Assembly: GCF_000759535.1 (NCBI RefSeq)
Contig: NZ_CP009455.1
Location: 992,001 to 1,056,000 of the forward strand
Length of the DNA stretch: 64,000 nt
Direction: 5' to 3'
DNA from: Pseudomonas cremoricolorata
GTDB taxonomy: Bacteria > Pseudomonadota > Gammaproteobacteria > Pseudomonadales > Pseudomonadaceae
Shown: piece by piece, positions 34,999 through 45,728 of the stretch
Layout of the letters: the number at the start of each line of letters is the position of its first letter
Position numbering within the stretch: position 1 is the first letter of the stretch
Notes under the pieces: model-generated
The model's database searches: none
What the model saw: only the letters and a program-made list of their open reading frames with translations
Told to the model about the DNA's origin: nothing
Translations under genes and position numbers: made by a program

Positions 34999-35619
34999 AT
35001 GAGAGCCGACCTGGAAATCATCCACGACTGGATCCCCGCCGGTAGCCGCGTGCTCGACCTGGGCTGCGGCAACGGTGAACTGCTGGCCTCGCTGCGCGAT
35101 CGCAAGCAGGTGCACGGCTATGGCCTGGAAATCGACCCCGACAACATTGCCGAATGCGTGGCAAGGGGCGTCAACGTCATCGAACAAGACCTCGACAAGG
35201 GCCTGGGCAACTTCGCCAGCGACAGCTTCGACATCGTGGTCATGACCCAGGCCCTGCAGGCAGTGGAATACCCCGACCGCATCCTCGAAGAGATGCTGCG
35301 GGTGGGCCGCGAATGCATCATCACCTTCCCCAACTTCGGTCACTGGCGCTGCCGCTGGTACCTGGCGACCAAAGGCCGCATGCCGGTATCGGACTTCATG
35401 CCCTATACCTGGTACAACACGCCGAACATCCACTTCTGTACCTTCGCTGACTTCGAGCAACTGTGCCACGAGCGCCATGCCAAGGTGCTCGATCGTCTGG
35501 CGGTCGACCGTCTGCACCGCAACGGACTGGGTGGCCGGTTGTGGCCGAACCTGCTCGGGGAAATCGGCATTTACCGGGTCAGCAGCCCGAGCCTGGCCGA
35601 ACACCAGGTCGCGGTCTGA
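34999..35619 (+). CDS. metW: Methionine biosynthesis protein MetW
   Basis: This 206-residue methyltransferase-fold protein has a SAM loop, VLDLGCGNGELL, near residue 22. Its length and the motif VMTQALQAVEYPDRILEEMLRVGRECIITFPNFGHW are typical of MetW. It acts with MetX in homoserine acylation; whether it methylates anything is unclear. It is coupled to metX. Confidence 0.95.
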   Translation: MRADLEIIHDWIPAGSRVLDLGCGNGELLASLRDRKQVHGYGLEIDPDNIAECVARGVNVIEQDLDKGLGNFASDSFDIVVMTQALQAVEYPDRILEEMLRVGRECIITFPNFGHWRCRWYLATKGRMPVSDFMPYTWYNTPNIHFCTFADFEQLCHERHAKVLDRLAVDRLHRNGLGGRLWPNLLGEIGIYRVSSPSLAEHQVAV

Positions 35620-35670
35620 ACCCAGGCGCCACTGCCGGTGGCGCGCATCGTCATAGGGAGTCACTGTTCC

Positions 35671-36105
35671 ATGCGTGGTTTCGCCGCGTTTCTGCTCAGC
35701 CTGTGCCTGGCGCTGCCGGCACTGGCTGCCGATGCCGCCCGTCCTGAACGTCAGCAGACCTTCGACGACGTCACCGTGCATTACAACGCCTTCTCGTCCA
35801 GCAGCCTGCCGCCTGCGGTGGCCGCCTCGACCGGCCTGCTGCGCAGCAAAGAGCTGGGCGTGCTGACCGTGGCGGTACGCCAGGCCGATGCCCCAGGCCT
35901 GGCGACGGTCAAGGGTTCGGTCAAGGACCTCACCGGGCGCAGCAGCCCGCTGAGCTTCAAGGCCATCAGCAGTCAGGGCGCGGTGTCGTACGTGGCGCAG
36001 TTCAAGGTCGAGCAGGCGCAACTGCTGACCTTCACCCTCGACATCGACACCGGCGGCGTCAGCCATACTCTCAGCTTCAACCAGGAAGTCTTCCCAGGCC
36101 AATGA
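35671..36105 (+). CDS. DUF4426 family exported protein
   Basis: This 144-residue protein has a signal peptide ending ALPALAA. The mature part carries [21 protein letters not shown] and ends in a beta-rich region, [14 protein letters not shown]. The DUF4426 assignment rests on this pattern and its place between metW and rdgB. It is probably periplasmic; function unknown. Its stop overlaps the rdgB start by four bases. Confidence 0.85.
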   Translation: MRGFAAFLLSLCLALPALAADAARPERQQTFDDVTVHYNAFSSSSLPPAVAASTGLLRSKELGVLTVAVRQADAPGLATVKGSVKDLTGRSSPLSFKAISSQGAVSYVAQFKVEQAQLLTFTLDIDTGGVSHTLSFNQEVFPGQ

Positions 36106-36698
36106 TGAATCTCCAGCAGCTCGTCCTCGCCAGCCACAACGCCGGCAAACTCAAAGAACTCCAGGCCATGCTCGGCGAATCGGTCCACCTGCGTTCGATC
36201 GGTGAATTCAGCCAGGTCGAACCGGAAGAAACCGGTCTGTCGTTCGTCGAAAACGCCATCCTCAAGGCGCGCAACGCCGCACGTATTTCCGGCCTGCCGG
36301 CGCTGGCCGACGATTCCGGGCTGGCGGTGGATGTTCTCGGCGGTGCGCCGGGTATCTACTCGGCGCGCTATGCCGATGGCCAAGGCGATGCGGCGAACAA
36401 CGCCAAGCTGCTCAAGGCCCTCAAGGACGTGCCGGCCGAGCAACGCGGCGCGCAGTTCGTCTGCGTGCTGGCGCTGGTGCGGCACGCCGATGATCCGCTG
36501 CCGATTCTGTGTGAAGGGCTGTGGCACGGGCGCATCCTCACCGCCGCCAGCGGCGAGCATGGCTTTGGCTACGATCCGCTGTTCTGGGTGCCTGAGCGCG
36601 ATTGCTCGAGCGCCGAGCTGGCGCCGCTGGAAAAAAACCAGCTGAGCCACCGCGCCCGCGCCATGGCCTTGCTGCGCCAACGTCTGGGCCTGGCATGA
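36102..36698 (+). CDS. rdgB: dITP/XTP pyrophosphatase RdgB
   Basis: This 198-residue HAM1-family enzyme hydrolyses non-canonical purine triphosphates. The N-terminal [14 protein letters not shown], the [18 protein letters not shown] segment, [23 protein letters not shown] and the C-terminal [12 protein letters not shown] match the family. A second ATG lies directly after the first. It overlaps hemW downstream by four bases, in a coupled run DUF4426-rdgB-hemW. Confidence 0.97.
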   Translation: MMNLQQLVLASHNAGKLKELQAMLGESVHLRSIGEFSQVEPEETGLSFVENAILKARNAARISGLPALADDSGLAVDVLGGAPGIYSARYADGQGDAANNAKLLKALKDVPAEQRGAQFVCVLALVRHADDPLPILCEGLWHGRILTAASGEHGFGYDPLFWVPERDCSSAELAPLEKNQLSHRARAMALLRQRLGLA

Positions 36699-37888
36699 CC
36701 GACCAGCCGTCCTCGACGTTGCTCTACCCCACAGCGACGGTCATCGCCCTGCCGCAATTGCCGCCGCTGGCGCTGTACATCCACATCCCCTGGTGCGTGC
36801 GCAAATGCCCTTACTGCGACTTCAACTCGCACCAGGCTGGCCCGGACCTGCCTGAGGCCGAGTACGTCGATGCATTGCTCGCCGACCTCGACCAGGACCT
36901 GTTCGCCGTGCAGGGTCGGGTGTTGAGTTCGATCTTCTTCGGCGGCGGCACGCCGAGCCTGTTCAGCGCCGAGCAGTTGGGTCGCCTGTTGCGTGGCGTC
37001 GAGCAGCGTATCCCCTTCGCCAGCGACATCGAGATCACCCTGGAAGCCAACCCCGGCACCTTCGAGCAGGACAAATTCAAGGCGTACCGCCAGCAGGGCA
37101 TCAATCGCCTTTCGATTGGCGTGCAGAGCTTCCAGCCGGCCAAGCTGGAGCGCCTGGGGCGCATCCACAACGGCGATGAAGCGGTGCGCGCTGCGGCCAT
37201 GGCACGCAACGCAGGCTTCGACAACTTCAACATGGACCTGATGCACGGCCTGCCCGAGCAGTCGCTGGACGATGCCCTGGGCGATCTGCGCCAGGCCATC
37301 GAGCTGGGGCCGACGCACCTGTCGTGGTACCAGCTCACCGTCGAGCCGAACACGGTGTTCTGGAACCAGCCGCCGGAGCTACCCGAAGACGACATCCTCT
37401 GGGATATTCAGGAAGCCGGCCAGGCGCTGCTCGCCCAGCAGGGTTTCGCCCAGTACGAGGTGTCGGCCTATGCCCAGCCGGGCCGCGCCGCGCGGCATAA
37501 CCTCAACTACTGGCGCTTCGGTGACTTCATCGGCATCGGCGCCGGCGCCCACGGCAAGCTGTCGCTGCCTGATGGGCGCATCGTACGCACCTGGAAGACC
37601 CGCCTGCCGAAGGACTACCTCAACCCGAGCAAGCCCTTCAAGGCCGGGGAAAAGGCCCTGCCGCTGGATGAGCTGCCGTTCGAATTTCTCATCAATGCCC
37701 TGCGCCTGACCGAAGGCGTGGAGGCCGAGCTGTTCACCCAACGTACCGGCCAGCCCCTGGCACAGCTGGCCCAGGCCCGTCGCACGGCCGAACAAAAGGG
37801 CCTTTTGCGGGTCGAACCGGATCGACTGGCCGCCACTGCGCGCGGCCAACTGTTCCTCAATGACCTGCTGCAGTACTTCTTGACCTGA
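36695..37888 (+). CDS. hemW: Radical SAM heme chaperone HemW
   Basis: This 397-residue radical SAM protein was once annotated as oxygen-independent coproporphyrinogen oxidase. The cluster motif [14 protein letters not shown] (CX3CX2C) is near residues 34-41. [19 protein letters not shown] and RLSIGVQSF follow, and the C-terminal HemW domain ends the protein. It delivers heme to target proteins rather than making it. ATG 36695 is the start within the rdgB end; a longer frame upstream is a shadow of rdgB. Confidence 0.95.
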   Translation: MTDQPSSTLLYPTATVIALPQLPPLALYIHIPWCVRKCPYCDFNSHQAGPDLPEAEYVDALLADLDQDLFAVQGRVLSSIFFGGGTPSLFSAEQLGRLLRGVEQRIPFASDIEITLEANPGTFEQDKFKAYRQQGINRLSIGVQSFQPAKLERLGRIHNGDEAVRAAAMARNAGFDNFNMDLMHGLPEQSLDDALGDLRQAIELGPTHLSWYQLTVEPNTVFWNQPPELPEDDILWDIQEAGQALLAQQGFAQYEVSAYAQPGRAARHNLNYWRFGDFIGIGAGAHGKLSLPDGRIVRTWKTRLPKDYLNPSKPFKAGEKALPLDELPFEFLINALRLTEGVEAELFTQRTGQPLAQLAQARRTAEQKGLLRVEPDRLAATARGQLFLNDLLQYFLT

Positions 37889-37897
37889 GGATGAAGC

Positions 37898-38224
37898 ATG
37901 GACGTGGTACTTGACCTGCTGGCCACCGTTTCGCGCTGGAGCCGGAGCCACCTTTCGGAAATTTCGTTGGCCTTCGTCGGCTGTCTGCTGGTGCTGTTCG
38001 GCACCGACATCAAGGCCTGGGCCGAGCAGCGCCTGGGCAGCGTAGCCGGCGCCCTGCGCGTACCGGCCATGGCCTTGCTGGTGATGATCGGCAGCGGCGC
38101 TGCACTGATCTATGCCACGCCATGGGTGATGAAGGGGCTGAGCCAGTTCAACAACTACGCGCTGGCGCCGGTGTTGCTGGTGGTGATCGCGTTGATCGGG
38201 GTGGTGGCGGATCGGCGGGGGTGA
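37898..38224 (+). CDS. DUF3392 small membrane protein
   Basis: This 108-residue protein has three hydrophobic segments (around residues 20-35, 50-75 and 85-104). The LVLFGTDIKAWAEQRLG motif lies between the first and second. It matches the DUF3392 family found after hemW. Function unknown. It lies 9 bp after hemW, so it is likely the last gene of that operon, and is convergent with trmB. Confidence 0.85.
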   Translation: MDVVLDLLATVSRWSRSHLSEISLAFVGCLLVLFGTDIKAWAEQRLGSVAGALRVPAMALLVMIGSGAALIYATPWVMKGLSQFNNYALAPVLLVVIALIGVVADRRG

Positions 38225-38273
38225 GGCTCTGTCACACGTGTAGCGTAATCGTTGCGGCCCATCGCCCCCGAAC

Positions 38274-38996
38274 TCACCCCAACTTTTCGAACTTCAAATC
38301 CCAAACCCCATGCCCCAAACGCTCACCGCGGCGTTCGAACTTGGTGATCGGGCGTTCTTCCGGGCGCGGCACGTAAGTGCCATCGGCGGCTTGGTTGCGG
38401 TAGCCGGGGGCTGCGCTCATCACTTCCAGCATGTATTCGGCATAGGGCTGCCAGTCGGTGGCCATGTGGAACACGCCGCCGGGCTTGAGCTTGCGCCGTA
38501 CCAGCTCGGCGAACTCCAGCTGGACGATGCGGCGCTTGTGGTGGCGCGCCTTGTGCCAGGGGTCGGGGAAGAACAGCATCAGGCGGTCGAGGCTGTTATC
38601 GGCGACGCAGCGGTTGAGCACCTCGATGGCATCGCAGTCATACACCCGCAGGTTCTTCAGGCCTTCAGTCAGCACCCCATTGAGCAGCGCACCGACACCT
38701 GGGCGGTGCACTTCCACGCCGATGAAGTCCTGCTCAGGCGCGGCGGCAGCCATTTCCAAGAGGGAATGACCCATGCCGAAGCCGATCTCCAGGGTGCGCG
38801 GGGCGCTGCGACCGAATACCTGGTCGTAGTCCACCGGCTCACCGGCCAGCGGCAGGATGAACTGCGGGCCACCCACCTCCAGGCCACGTTGCTGGCCTTC
38901 GGTCATGCGTCCGGCGCGCATCACGAAGCTCTTGATGCGGCGGTGTGGGCGCTCTTCGCCCTCGGGGGTCACGGGCGTTTCTTGCGATTCAGTCAT
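38274..38996 (-). CDS. trmB: tRNA (guanine-N7-)-methyltransferase TrmB
   Basis: TrmB makes m7G46 in tRNA variable loops. The 240-residue protein has motif [32 protein letters not shown], and the characteristic [19 protein letters not shown]. The C-terminal [22 protein letters not shown] is also family-typical. It lies downstream of thiG in the leftward thiS-thiG-trmB set, 9 bp from thiG. Confidence 0.97.
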   Translation of the reverse strand: MTESQETPVTPEGEERPHRRIKSFVMRAGRMTEGQQRGLEVGGPQFILPLAGEPVDYDQVFGRSAPRTLEIGFGMGHSLLEMAAAAPEQDFIGVEVHRPGVGALLNGVLTEGLKNLRVYDCDAIEVLNRCVADNSLDRLMLFFPDPWHKARHHKRRIVQLEFAELVRRKLKPGGVFHMATDWQPYAEYMLEVMSAAPGYRNQAADGTYVPRPEERPITKFERRGERLGHGVWDLKFEKLG

Positions 38997-39005
38997 CAGG
39001 GGCTC

Positions 39006-39800
39006 TTACTTGATCAGACCATCCAGCGGCGACGAGGCGCTGGCGTAGAGTTTTTTCGGCATGCGCCCGGCCAGATAGGCCAGGCGACCGGCGACGATGG
39101 CGTGTTTCATGGCCTCGGCCATCATCACCGGCTGCTGGGCGTGGGCGATGGCTGAGTTCATCAGCACCGCTTCGCAGCCCATTTCCATGGCGATGGTGGC
39201 ATCGGATGCAGTGCCGACACCGGCATCGACCAGCACCGGCACTTTCGATTCTTCGAGGATGATCTGCAGGTTGTAGGGGTTGCAGATGCCCAGCCCGGTG
39301 CCGATCAGGCCAGCCAGCGGCATGACCGCGATGCAGCCGATTTCCGCGAGCTGGCGGGCGATGATCGGGTCATCGCTGGTGTAGACCATGACGTCGAAGC
39401 CTTCCTTGACCAGCACTTCTGCGGCCTTGAGGGTTTCGATGACATTGGGGAACAGGGTTTTCTGGTCGGCCAGCACTTCCAGCTTCACCAGGTTATGGCC
39501 GTTGAGCAGCTCACGGGCCAGGCGGCAGGTACGCACGGCCTCGACCGCGTCATAGCAGCCGGCGGTGTTGGGCAGAATGGTGTAGCGGTCGGGCGGCAGC
39601 ACGTCGAGCAGGTTCGGCTCGCCCGGGTTCTGTCCCAGGTTGGTGCGGCGCACGGCGACGGTGACGATCTCGGCACCCGAGGCCTCGATGGCCTGGCGGG
39701 TTTCTTCCATGTCACGGTACTTGCCAGTGCCCACCAGCAGACGCGACTGGAAGGTGCGGCCGGCCAGGGTGAAGGGCTTGTCACTGCGAACGTTGCTCAT
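39006..39800 (-). CDS. thiG: Thiazole synthase ThiG
   Basis: ThiG builds the thiazole phosphate ring of thiamine from deoxyxylulose phosphate, dehydroglycine and the ThiS thiocarboxylate. The protein is 264 residues. The Schiff-base Lys lies in [16 protein letters not shown], and phosphate-binding motifs are [20 protein letters not shown] and [13 protein letters not shown] 39800 matches the family start; the frame opens further upstream at 39872. It follows thiS, its substrate carrier. Confidence 0.97.
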   Translation of the reverse strand: MSNVRSDKPFTLAGRTFQSRLLVGTGKYRDMEETRQAIEASGAEIVTVAVRRTNLGQNPGEPNLLDVLPPDRYTILPNTAGCYDAVEAVRTCRLARELLNGHNLVKLEVLADQKTLFPNVIETLKAAEVLVKEGFDVMVYTSDDPIIARQLAEIGCIAVMPLAGLIGTGLGICNPYNLQIILEESKVPVLVDAGVGTASDATIAMEMGCEAVLMNSAIAHAQQPVMMAEAMKHAIVAGRLAYLAGRMPKKLYASASSPLDGLIK

Positions 39801-39852
39801 CGGGATTCCTCGGGACAGGGTTACGGGAAGTGCGGGTGAAATGCCGGGGCGG

Positions 39853-40053
39853 CTAGCCGCCACCGATGGCATGCACCACCTCCACCTGGTCGCCGTCGTT
39901 GAGCAGCGTGCTGTCGTGCAGGCTGCGCGGCACGATATCCAGGTTCAGTTCCACGGCAACGCGGCGCCCGGCCAGCTCAAGGCGAGTCAGCAAGGCCGCG
40001 ACGCTTTCGCCAGCGGGCAATTCGTAAGGTTCACCGTTCAGTTGAATGCGCAT
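39853..40053 (-). CDS. thiS: Sulfur carrier protein ThiS
   Basis: This 66-residue ubiquitin-like protein ends in Gly-Gly-Gly (HAIGGG), whose terminal glycine is adenylated and thiocarboxylated. [13 protein letters not shown] is the family start; the frame opens five codons earlier. It lies 52 bp upstream of thiG on the same strand. Confidence 0.95.
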   Translation of the reverse strand: MRIQLNGEPYELPAGESVAALLTRLELAGRRVAVELNLDIVPRSLHDSTLLNDGDQVEVVHAIGGG

Positions 40054-40154
40054 GCGCACGGCCACCATTGTGCGTTGGGGGCCCGCATTCTAGCCCCTGT
40101 AGGGCGCATTTCCCAAGTCTGGCGACCTGGGTTCAGCCCAATGGCGGCCGCTAT

Positions 40155-40526
40155 TCAACCCAGGCGCCAGGCGGCGATACCCAGGCACAGCCAGCCTGCA
40201 AGGAAGCACACACCACCGATCGGGGTGATGATCCCCAGCTTGCCCAGGCCGCTCAGGGTCAACGCATAGAGGCTGCCGGAGAACAACACGATGCCCAGCG
40301 CGAACAGCCCGCCGGCCCAGCCGACCAACCGCCCGGGCAGGTGCACCGCCAGTACCGCAACGCCCAGAATCGCCAGGGCATGCACCAGTTGATAGGTGAC
40401 GCCAGTGTGGAAAATCGCCAGGTATTCGGCGCTCAGGCGGCTCTTCAGACCATGGGCGGCGAAGGCACCGAGGGCAACACCGGTGAAGCCGAAAAAGGCG
40501 GCGAGCATCAGGAAGCTGCGAAGCAT
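40155..40526 (-). CDS. DUF423 family membrane protein
   Basis: This 123-residue protein has four hydrophobic helices. Motifs GVALGAFAAHGLKSRLS and YQLVHALAILGV, together with the C-terminal TPIGGVCFLAGWLCLGIAAWRL, match DUF423 (YgdD-like). Function unknown. ATG 40526 is used because the upstream part of the frame runs into mtgA DNA. It is divergent from mtgA with a 64-bp gap. Confidence 0.9.
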   Translation of the reverse strand: MLRSFLMLAAFFGFTGVALGAFAAHGLKSRLSAEYLAIFHTGVTYQLVHALAILGVAVLAVHLPGRLVGWAGGLFALGIVLFSGSLYALTLSGLGKLGIITPIGGVCFLAGWLCLGIAAWRLG

Positions 40527-40590
40527 GGGACGACTCCTGGAAATGGCTCTGTATAATGGCCGCTTCCCTCGGTCCGGCCAAGCCATCGTC

Positions 40591-41301
40591 ATGCTGTCAT
40601 CGCTCATCCGCCGCCTTACCCGTGCTCTGTTGTGGTTCATCGCTGGCAGCATCGTGCTGGTGCTGATCTTTCGCTGGATACCGCCGCCCGGCACCGCGCT
40701 GATGGTCGAGCGCAAGGTGCAGTCCTGGGTCAACGGCGAACCTATCGACCTGCAACGTGAATGGCAGCCCTGGGAGCGCATCTCGAACGACCTCAAGCTG
40801 GCGGTCATTGCCGGTGAAGATCAAAAGTTCGCCAGCCACTGGGGCTTCGACGTTCCCGCCATCCAGGCCGCTTTCGCCAACAACGAGCGCGGTGGCAACC
40901 TGCGCGGCGCCAGCACGCTGACCCAGCAGGTGGCGAAGAACCTGTTCCTGTGGTCGGGGCGCAGTTGGCTGCGTAAAGGCCTGGAGGCCTGGTTCACCGG
41001 GCTGATGGAGCTGTTCTGGTCGAAAGAACGAATTCTCGAGGTATACCTCAACAGCGCCGAATGGGGTGAAGGGGTGTTTGGCGCCCAGGCCGCAGCGCGC
41101 TACCACTTCGGCGTCGACGCCAGCCAACTGAGCCGCCAGCAGGCCGCACAACTGGCCGCTGTGCTGCCCAGCCCGCTGAAATGGAGCGCAGGGCATCCGA
41201 GCACATACGTGGCAGGCCGTGCCAGCTGGATCAGCCGGCAGATCAGCCAACTGGGCGGCAACGCTTATCTGCGTCAGCTCGAGGGCGGCGAACGCTTCTA
41301 A
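40591..41301 (+). CDS. mtgA: Monofunctional peptidoglycan glycosyltransferase MtgA
   Basis: This 236-residue inner-membrane enzyme polymerises lipid II. After one N-terminal helix (about residues 12-31) comes the GT51 domain. Its motifs are AGEDQKFASHWGFD (catalytic Glu), RGASTLTQQVAKNLFLW, KERILEVYLNSAEWGEGVFGAQAAARYHF and AAVLPSPLKWS. ATG 40591 places the membrane anchor at the start. It is transcribed alone toward rpoH, with a bidirectional terminator between them. Confidence 0.96.
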   Translation: MLSSLIRRLTRALLWFIAGSIVLVLIFRWIPPPGTALMVERKVQSWVNGEPIDLQREWQPWERISNDLKLAVIAGEDQKFASHWGFDVPAIQAAFANNERGGNLRGASTLTQQVAKNLFLWSGRSWLRKGLEAWFTGLMELFWSKERILEVYLNSAEWGEGVFGAQAAARYHFGVDASQLSRQQAAQLAAVLPSPLKWSAGHPSTYVAGRASWISRQISQLGGNAYLRQLEGGERF

Positions 41302-41313
41302 ATCGCGGACATG

Positions 41314-41347
41314 AAAAAGCCGCTGACCCAACGGGCAGCGGCTTTTT
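41314..41347. terminator. Bidirectional terminator between mtgA and rpoH
   Basis: AAAAAGCCGCTG pairs with CAGCGGCTTTTT around a short loop, with A and T runs at both ends. It suits two convergent genes. Confidence 0.9.
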
Positions 41348-41364
41348 CGTGGGCGGTGAGGTGA

Positions 41365-42219
<855 letters not shown>

Positions 42220-42329
42220 TCAAGAACCTCCAGCTTTCGAGATGTGTGCCTTGTGAGCACTGCCAACATTGACCGGAAAACCCGTACGCAAGTTCCAGGA
42301 TGAAGAAAATGCAATGTTGGCGATTAACG

Positions 42330-43352
42330 CTAGCGCGGTGCCAACTCTCGCAAATGGCGAGCGACCGCAATCCACGCACCGATATACCCTAACAGTACAG
42401 CACCGATCAAGAGCGAAAGTCCATCCGACCCTGGTACCCCTGCGAGGGCGAAATCGCTGCCGTACAGACCGGAAAGCCCGACTACCGCATCGTTCAGCCA
42501 GTTCAGGCCGAAGGCCAGAATACCCCATGCCAGCACCCCCGCGCCCAGGCCGTAGAGGGCGCCCATGTAGAGGAAGGGCCGCCGTACATAGCTGTCGGTG
42601 CCGCCCACCAGCTTGATCACTTCGATCTCGGTACGGCGGTTCTCGATATGTAGACGAATTGTGTTACCGATTACTAACAACAAGGCTGAAATCAGCATCA
42701 CCGCCATGCCGAAGACGAAGCGGTCGCCCAGCTTGAGGATCGCCGCCAGGCGCTCGACCCAGAGCAAGTCGAGCTGCGCCACTTCGACCTTGGGCAGCTC
42801 GGACAGACGCTGACGCAGGGCCTCCAGCGCAGGCTTGTCGACCTCGGTCGGGGTCACCACCACCACACCCGGCAGCGGGTTTTCCGGCAGTTCGCGAATC
42901 GCCTCCCCTAGCCCGGACTGCTTCTTGAACTCTTCCAGCGCCTGCTCACGGCTGACGTACTGCGCCTGGGCCACGCCGGGCATGTCCATGATTTCGTCAC
43001 GCAGGGCCTCGCCCTCGCGGCTGCTGGCGTCCATTTTCAGGTACAGGGAGATCTGCGCCGCGCGCTGCCATGAGCCGCCGAGCACTTCGACATTCTTCAG
43101 CAGCAGCGACAGGCCCATGGGCATGCTCAGCGCCACGGCCATCACCAGGCAGGTAAAGAAGCTGCCGATGGGCTGTTTGCCCAGACGGCGCAGGCTGTCC
43201 GCGAGGCTGGCGCGGTGGCTTTCCAGCCAGGCGCGCATCAGCGTGCGCAGGTCTGGGCCGTCGTCGTCGTGATTGCCGGGCTTTTTCTTGACCTGCTCGG
43301 CCGCCTTCGGCGCCACGCGCTCGGAGACTTTGGATGTACGGTTGTTGCTCAT
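42330..43352 (-). CDS. ftsX: Cell division protein FtsX
   Basis: This 340-residue inner-membrane protein has four helices, with a large periplasmic loop between the first two (residues about 80-200). IGSFFTCLVMAVALSMPMGL is helix 1. The C-terminal half holds three helices with RRTEIEVIKLVGGTDSYVRRPFLYMG between them. With FtsE it activates septal peptidoglycan hydrolases. The N-terminus carries an extra basic cytoplasmic tail of about 55 residues. Its start overlaps the ftsE stop by four bases. Confidence 0.96.
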   Translation of the reverse strand: MSNNRTSKVSERVAPKAAEQVKKKPGNHDDDGPDLRTLMRAWLESHRASLADSLRRLGKQPIGSFFTCLVMAVALSMPMGLSLLLKNVEVLGGSWQRAAQISLYLKMDASSREGEALRDEIMDMPGVAQAQYVSREQALEEFKKQSGLGEAIRELPENPLPGVVVVTPTEVDKPALEALRQRLSELPKVEVAQLDLLWVERLAAILKLGDRFVFGMAVMLISALLLVIGNTIRLHIENRRTEIEVIKLVGGTDSYVRRPFLYMGALYGLGAGVLAWGILAFGLNWLNDAVVGLSGLYGSDFALAGVPGSDGLSLLIGAVLLGYIGAWIAVARHLRELAPR

Positions 43353-44020
43353 TGCCCGGCCTCCCCATCGCCGATCAGTCGCCCACGCTGCAAGGTCAGC
43401 ATGCGGTGGCGCATGCGCGCGATCAGCGCCAGGTCGTGACTGGCGATCAGCACGGTGGTGCCGAGGCGGTTGATGTCTTCGAATACGCCCATGATCTCGG
43501 CGGCCAGCCGTGGGTCGAGGTTACCGGTCGGTTCGTCCGCCAGCAGCAGGGCCGGCTGGTGAACGATGGCGCGGGCGATGCCGACGCGCTGCTGCTGACC
43601 GGTGGAGAGGTCGGCGGGGAACAGTTCGCCCTTGTCGGACAACGAGACACGCTCCAGCGCCGAGTCGACGCGCTTGGCGATCTCGGGCTTGGACAGGCCG
43701 AGAATCTGCAGCGGCAAGGCGATGTTGTTGAACACGGTGCGGTCGAACAGCAACTGGTGGTTCTGGAACACCACACCGATCTGCCGACGCAGGAACGGAA
43801 TCTGCGCGGTGCTGATCTGCCCCAGGTCCTGCCCGGCCAGCAGCAACTTGCCGCTGGTCGGTCGTTCCATGGCCAGCAGCAGGCGCAGCAAGGTGCTCTT
43901 GCCGGCGCCCGAGTGGCCGGTCACGAACAGGAATTCGCCCCGGCGTGCCCGGAAACTCAACTCGTGCAGGCCGATATGGCCGTTGGGGTAGCGCTTGGCG
44001 ACCTGTTCGAAGCGGATCAT
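43349..44020 (-). CDS. ftsE: Cell division ATP-binding protein FtsE
   Basis: This 223-residue ABC ATPase has Walker A GHSGAGKSTLL, signature LSTGQQQRVGIARAIV, Walker B LLLADEPTGNLDP and an H-loop His in IASHDLALI. It powers FtsX at the divisome. Four-base overlaps with ftsY upstream and ftsX downstream make the three genes one coupled unit. Confidence 0.97.
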   Translation of the reverse strand: MIRFEQVAKRYPNGHIGLHELSFRARRGEFLFVTGHSGAGKSTLLRLLLAMERPTSGKLLLAGQDLGQISTAQIPFLRRQIGVVFQNHQLLFDRTVFNNIALPLQILGLSKPEIAKRVDSALERVSLSDKGELFPADLSTGQQQRVGIARAIVHQPALLLADEPTGNLDPRLAAEIMGVFEDINRLGTTVLIASHDLALIARMRHRMLTLQRGRLIGDGEAGQ

Positions 44021-45495
44021 GGGGCGTCCCGTTCGGCAAACAGGGCTTTGACGAACGGCTCGGCCTCGAAGGTGCGCAGGTCGTCTATGCCCTCACCGAC
44101 CCCGACGAAGCGGATCGGCAGGTTGAATTGCTTGGCCAGGGCGAAGATGACCCCGCCTTTGGCGGTGCCGTCGAGCTTGGTCAGCGCAAGGCCGGTCAGC
44201 TCGACGCTCTGGTGGAAGTACTTGGCCTGGCTGATGGCGTTCTGCCCGGTGCCGGCATCGAGCACCAGCAACACCTCGTGGGGGGCGTCGGCATCGAGCT
44301 TGCCGATCACCCGGCGCACCTTCTTCAGCTCTTCCATGAGGTTGTCTTTGGTGTGCAGGCGCCCTGCCGTATCGGCGATCAGCACGTCGGCGCCACGGGC
44401 CTTGGCTGCCTGGACGGCGTCGAAGATCACCGAGGCCGAGTCTGCGCCAGTGTGCTGGGCGATCACTGGAATGTGGTTACGCTCGCCCCAGACCTGCAAC
44501 TGCTCGACGGCCGCTGCGCGGAAGGTATCGCCGGCTGCCAGCATCACCTTCTTGCCTTCGAGTTGCAGCTTCTTGGCCAGCTTGCCGATGGTGGTGGTCT
44601 TGCCGGCGCCGTTCACGCCCACCACGAGAATGACGTAGGGCTTGCTCTGGGAGACGATCTTCAGCGGCTGCTCGACCGGGCGCAGCATGGCGGCCAGTTC
44701 ATCCTGCAGCGACTTGTACAAGGCCTCGGCGTCGGTCAGCTGCTTGCGCGCGACCTTCTGCGTGAGGTTCTGCACGATGGTGGAGGTGGCTTCGACACCG
44801 ACGTCGGCGGTGAGCAGGCGGGTTTCGATTTCATCGAGCAGGTCATCGTCGATGACCTTCTTGCCGAGGAACAGGCTGGCCATGCCCTCGCCGATGCTGG
44901 CGCTGGTCTTCGACAGCCCCTGCTTGAGACGGGCGAAGAAGCCGGGCCTGGACGGCTCGGCAGAGACGGCCACGGGTTGTGGCTCGGGCTCAGGCGCGGC
45001 TTTGGGCTCGACGACCACGACCGGCTCGACGATGGCCGGCGGTGCGGCGGCAGGGGTCAATGCCACGGGCACGGGCGTGGATTCAGGTTCGACCGCAGGT
45101 GCTACCTCTACCTGCTCGACCGGCGCGCGCTCGGGGATGACCGGCGGCGCCTTCGGTTGCAGGTCGGGCACCAGCGCAACGGGTTCTTCGGCCACCGGCA
45201 AGACCAGGTTGCTGACCGGGGTTTCGGCGCTGGGCGTGAGCGGTGCAGCTGGCGCTGGCGGGATCGGTGCCGGGTCCACGAGCTGCGGCGCTTCAGCGGG
45301 CGCCGGAGCCGGTTGCTCAGCCTCGAGGGCAGGCTGCTCGGGCGTTACCGCAGGCAGCTGCGGCTCGACGGCAGGCTGCTCAGGGACCGGTTGCTCGGGA
45401 GCCGGTTGCTGTGGCTTCTTGCGAAACCAGCTGAACAGGCCTTTCTTCTCACCAGCATCGGCCGGCGCTTTCTTGTCGTCGTTGGAACCAAACAT
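44017..45495 (-). CDS. ftsY: Signal recognition particle receptor FtsY
   Basis: This 492-residue GTPase docks SRP-ribosome complexes at the membrane. The C-terminal NG domain (about residues 190-490) shows G1 VVGVNGAGKTTTIGKLA, the insertion box, G3 DTAGRLHTKDNL and G4 TKLDG. The first 25 residues are basic with hydrophobic patches (GLFSWFRKK). Between them lies a long, low-complexity, Pro/Glu/Ala/Val-rich acidic stretch (residues about 30-185), longer than usual for FtsY. This tail is the membrane-targeting A domain. Confidence 0.97.
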   Translation of the reverse strand: MFGSNDDKKAPADAGEKKGLFSWFRKKPQQPAPEQPVPEQPAVEPQLPAVTPEQPALEAEQPAPAPAEAPQLVDPAPIPPAPAAPLTPSAETPVSNLVLPVAEEPVALVPDLQPKAPPVIPERAPVEQVEVAPAVEPESTPVPVALTPAAAPPAIVEPVVVVEPKAAPEPEPQPVAVSAEPSRPGFFARLKQGLSKTSASIGEGMASLFLGKKVIDDDLLDEIETRLLTADVGVEATSTIVQNLTQKVARKQLTDAEALYKSLQDELAAMLRPVEQPLKIVSQSKPYVILVVGVNGAGKTTTIGKLAKKLQLEGKKVMLAAGDTFRAAAVEQLQVWGERNHIPVIAQHTGADSASVIFDAVQAAKARGADVLIADTAGRLHTKDNLMEELKKVRRVIGKLDADAPHEVLLVLDAGTGQNAISQAKYFHQSVELTGLALTKLDGTAKGGVIFALAKQFNLPIRFVGVGEGIDDLRTFEAEPFVKALFAERDAP

Positions 45496-45728
45496 GGAGA
45501 CGGCTATCTCAAGGCAGCGATGGGCCAGCAGTGGCGCATCTGGAATTCAATAGACGCAGAACAGACTCTCATCGATGCGACTGGTTCATGCGTAACGTTT
45601 TGTCTTAAGGGCCCGCGGGCCAGAACGGCGACAGGCATGGCCGCCAGGCGACCGGATCAGTATCCTAGCACCTCCAGGCCCGCCGACGCTAAACCCAAGC
45701 GGGCCGCCGAACAGGTTGAACCCCCTTT

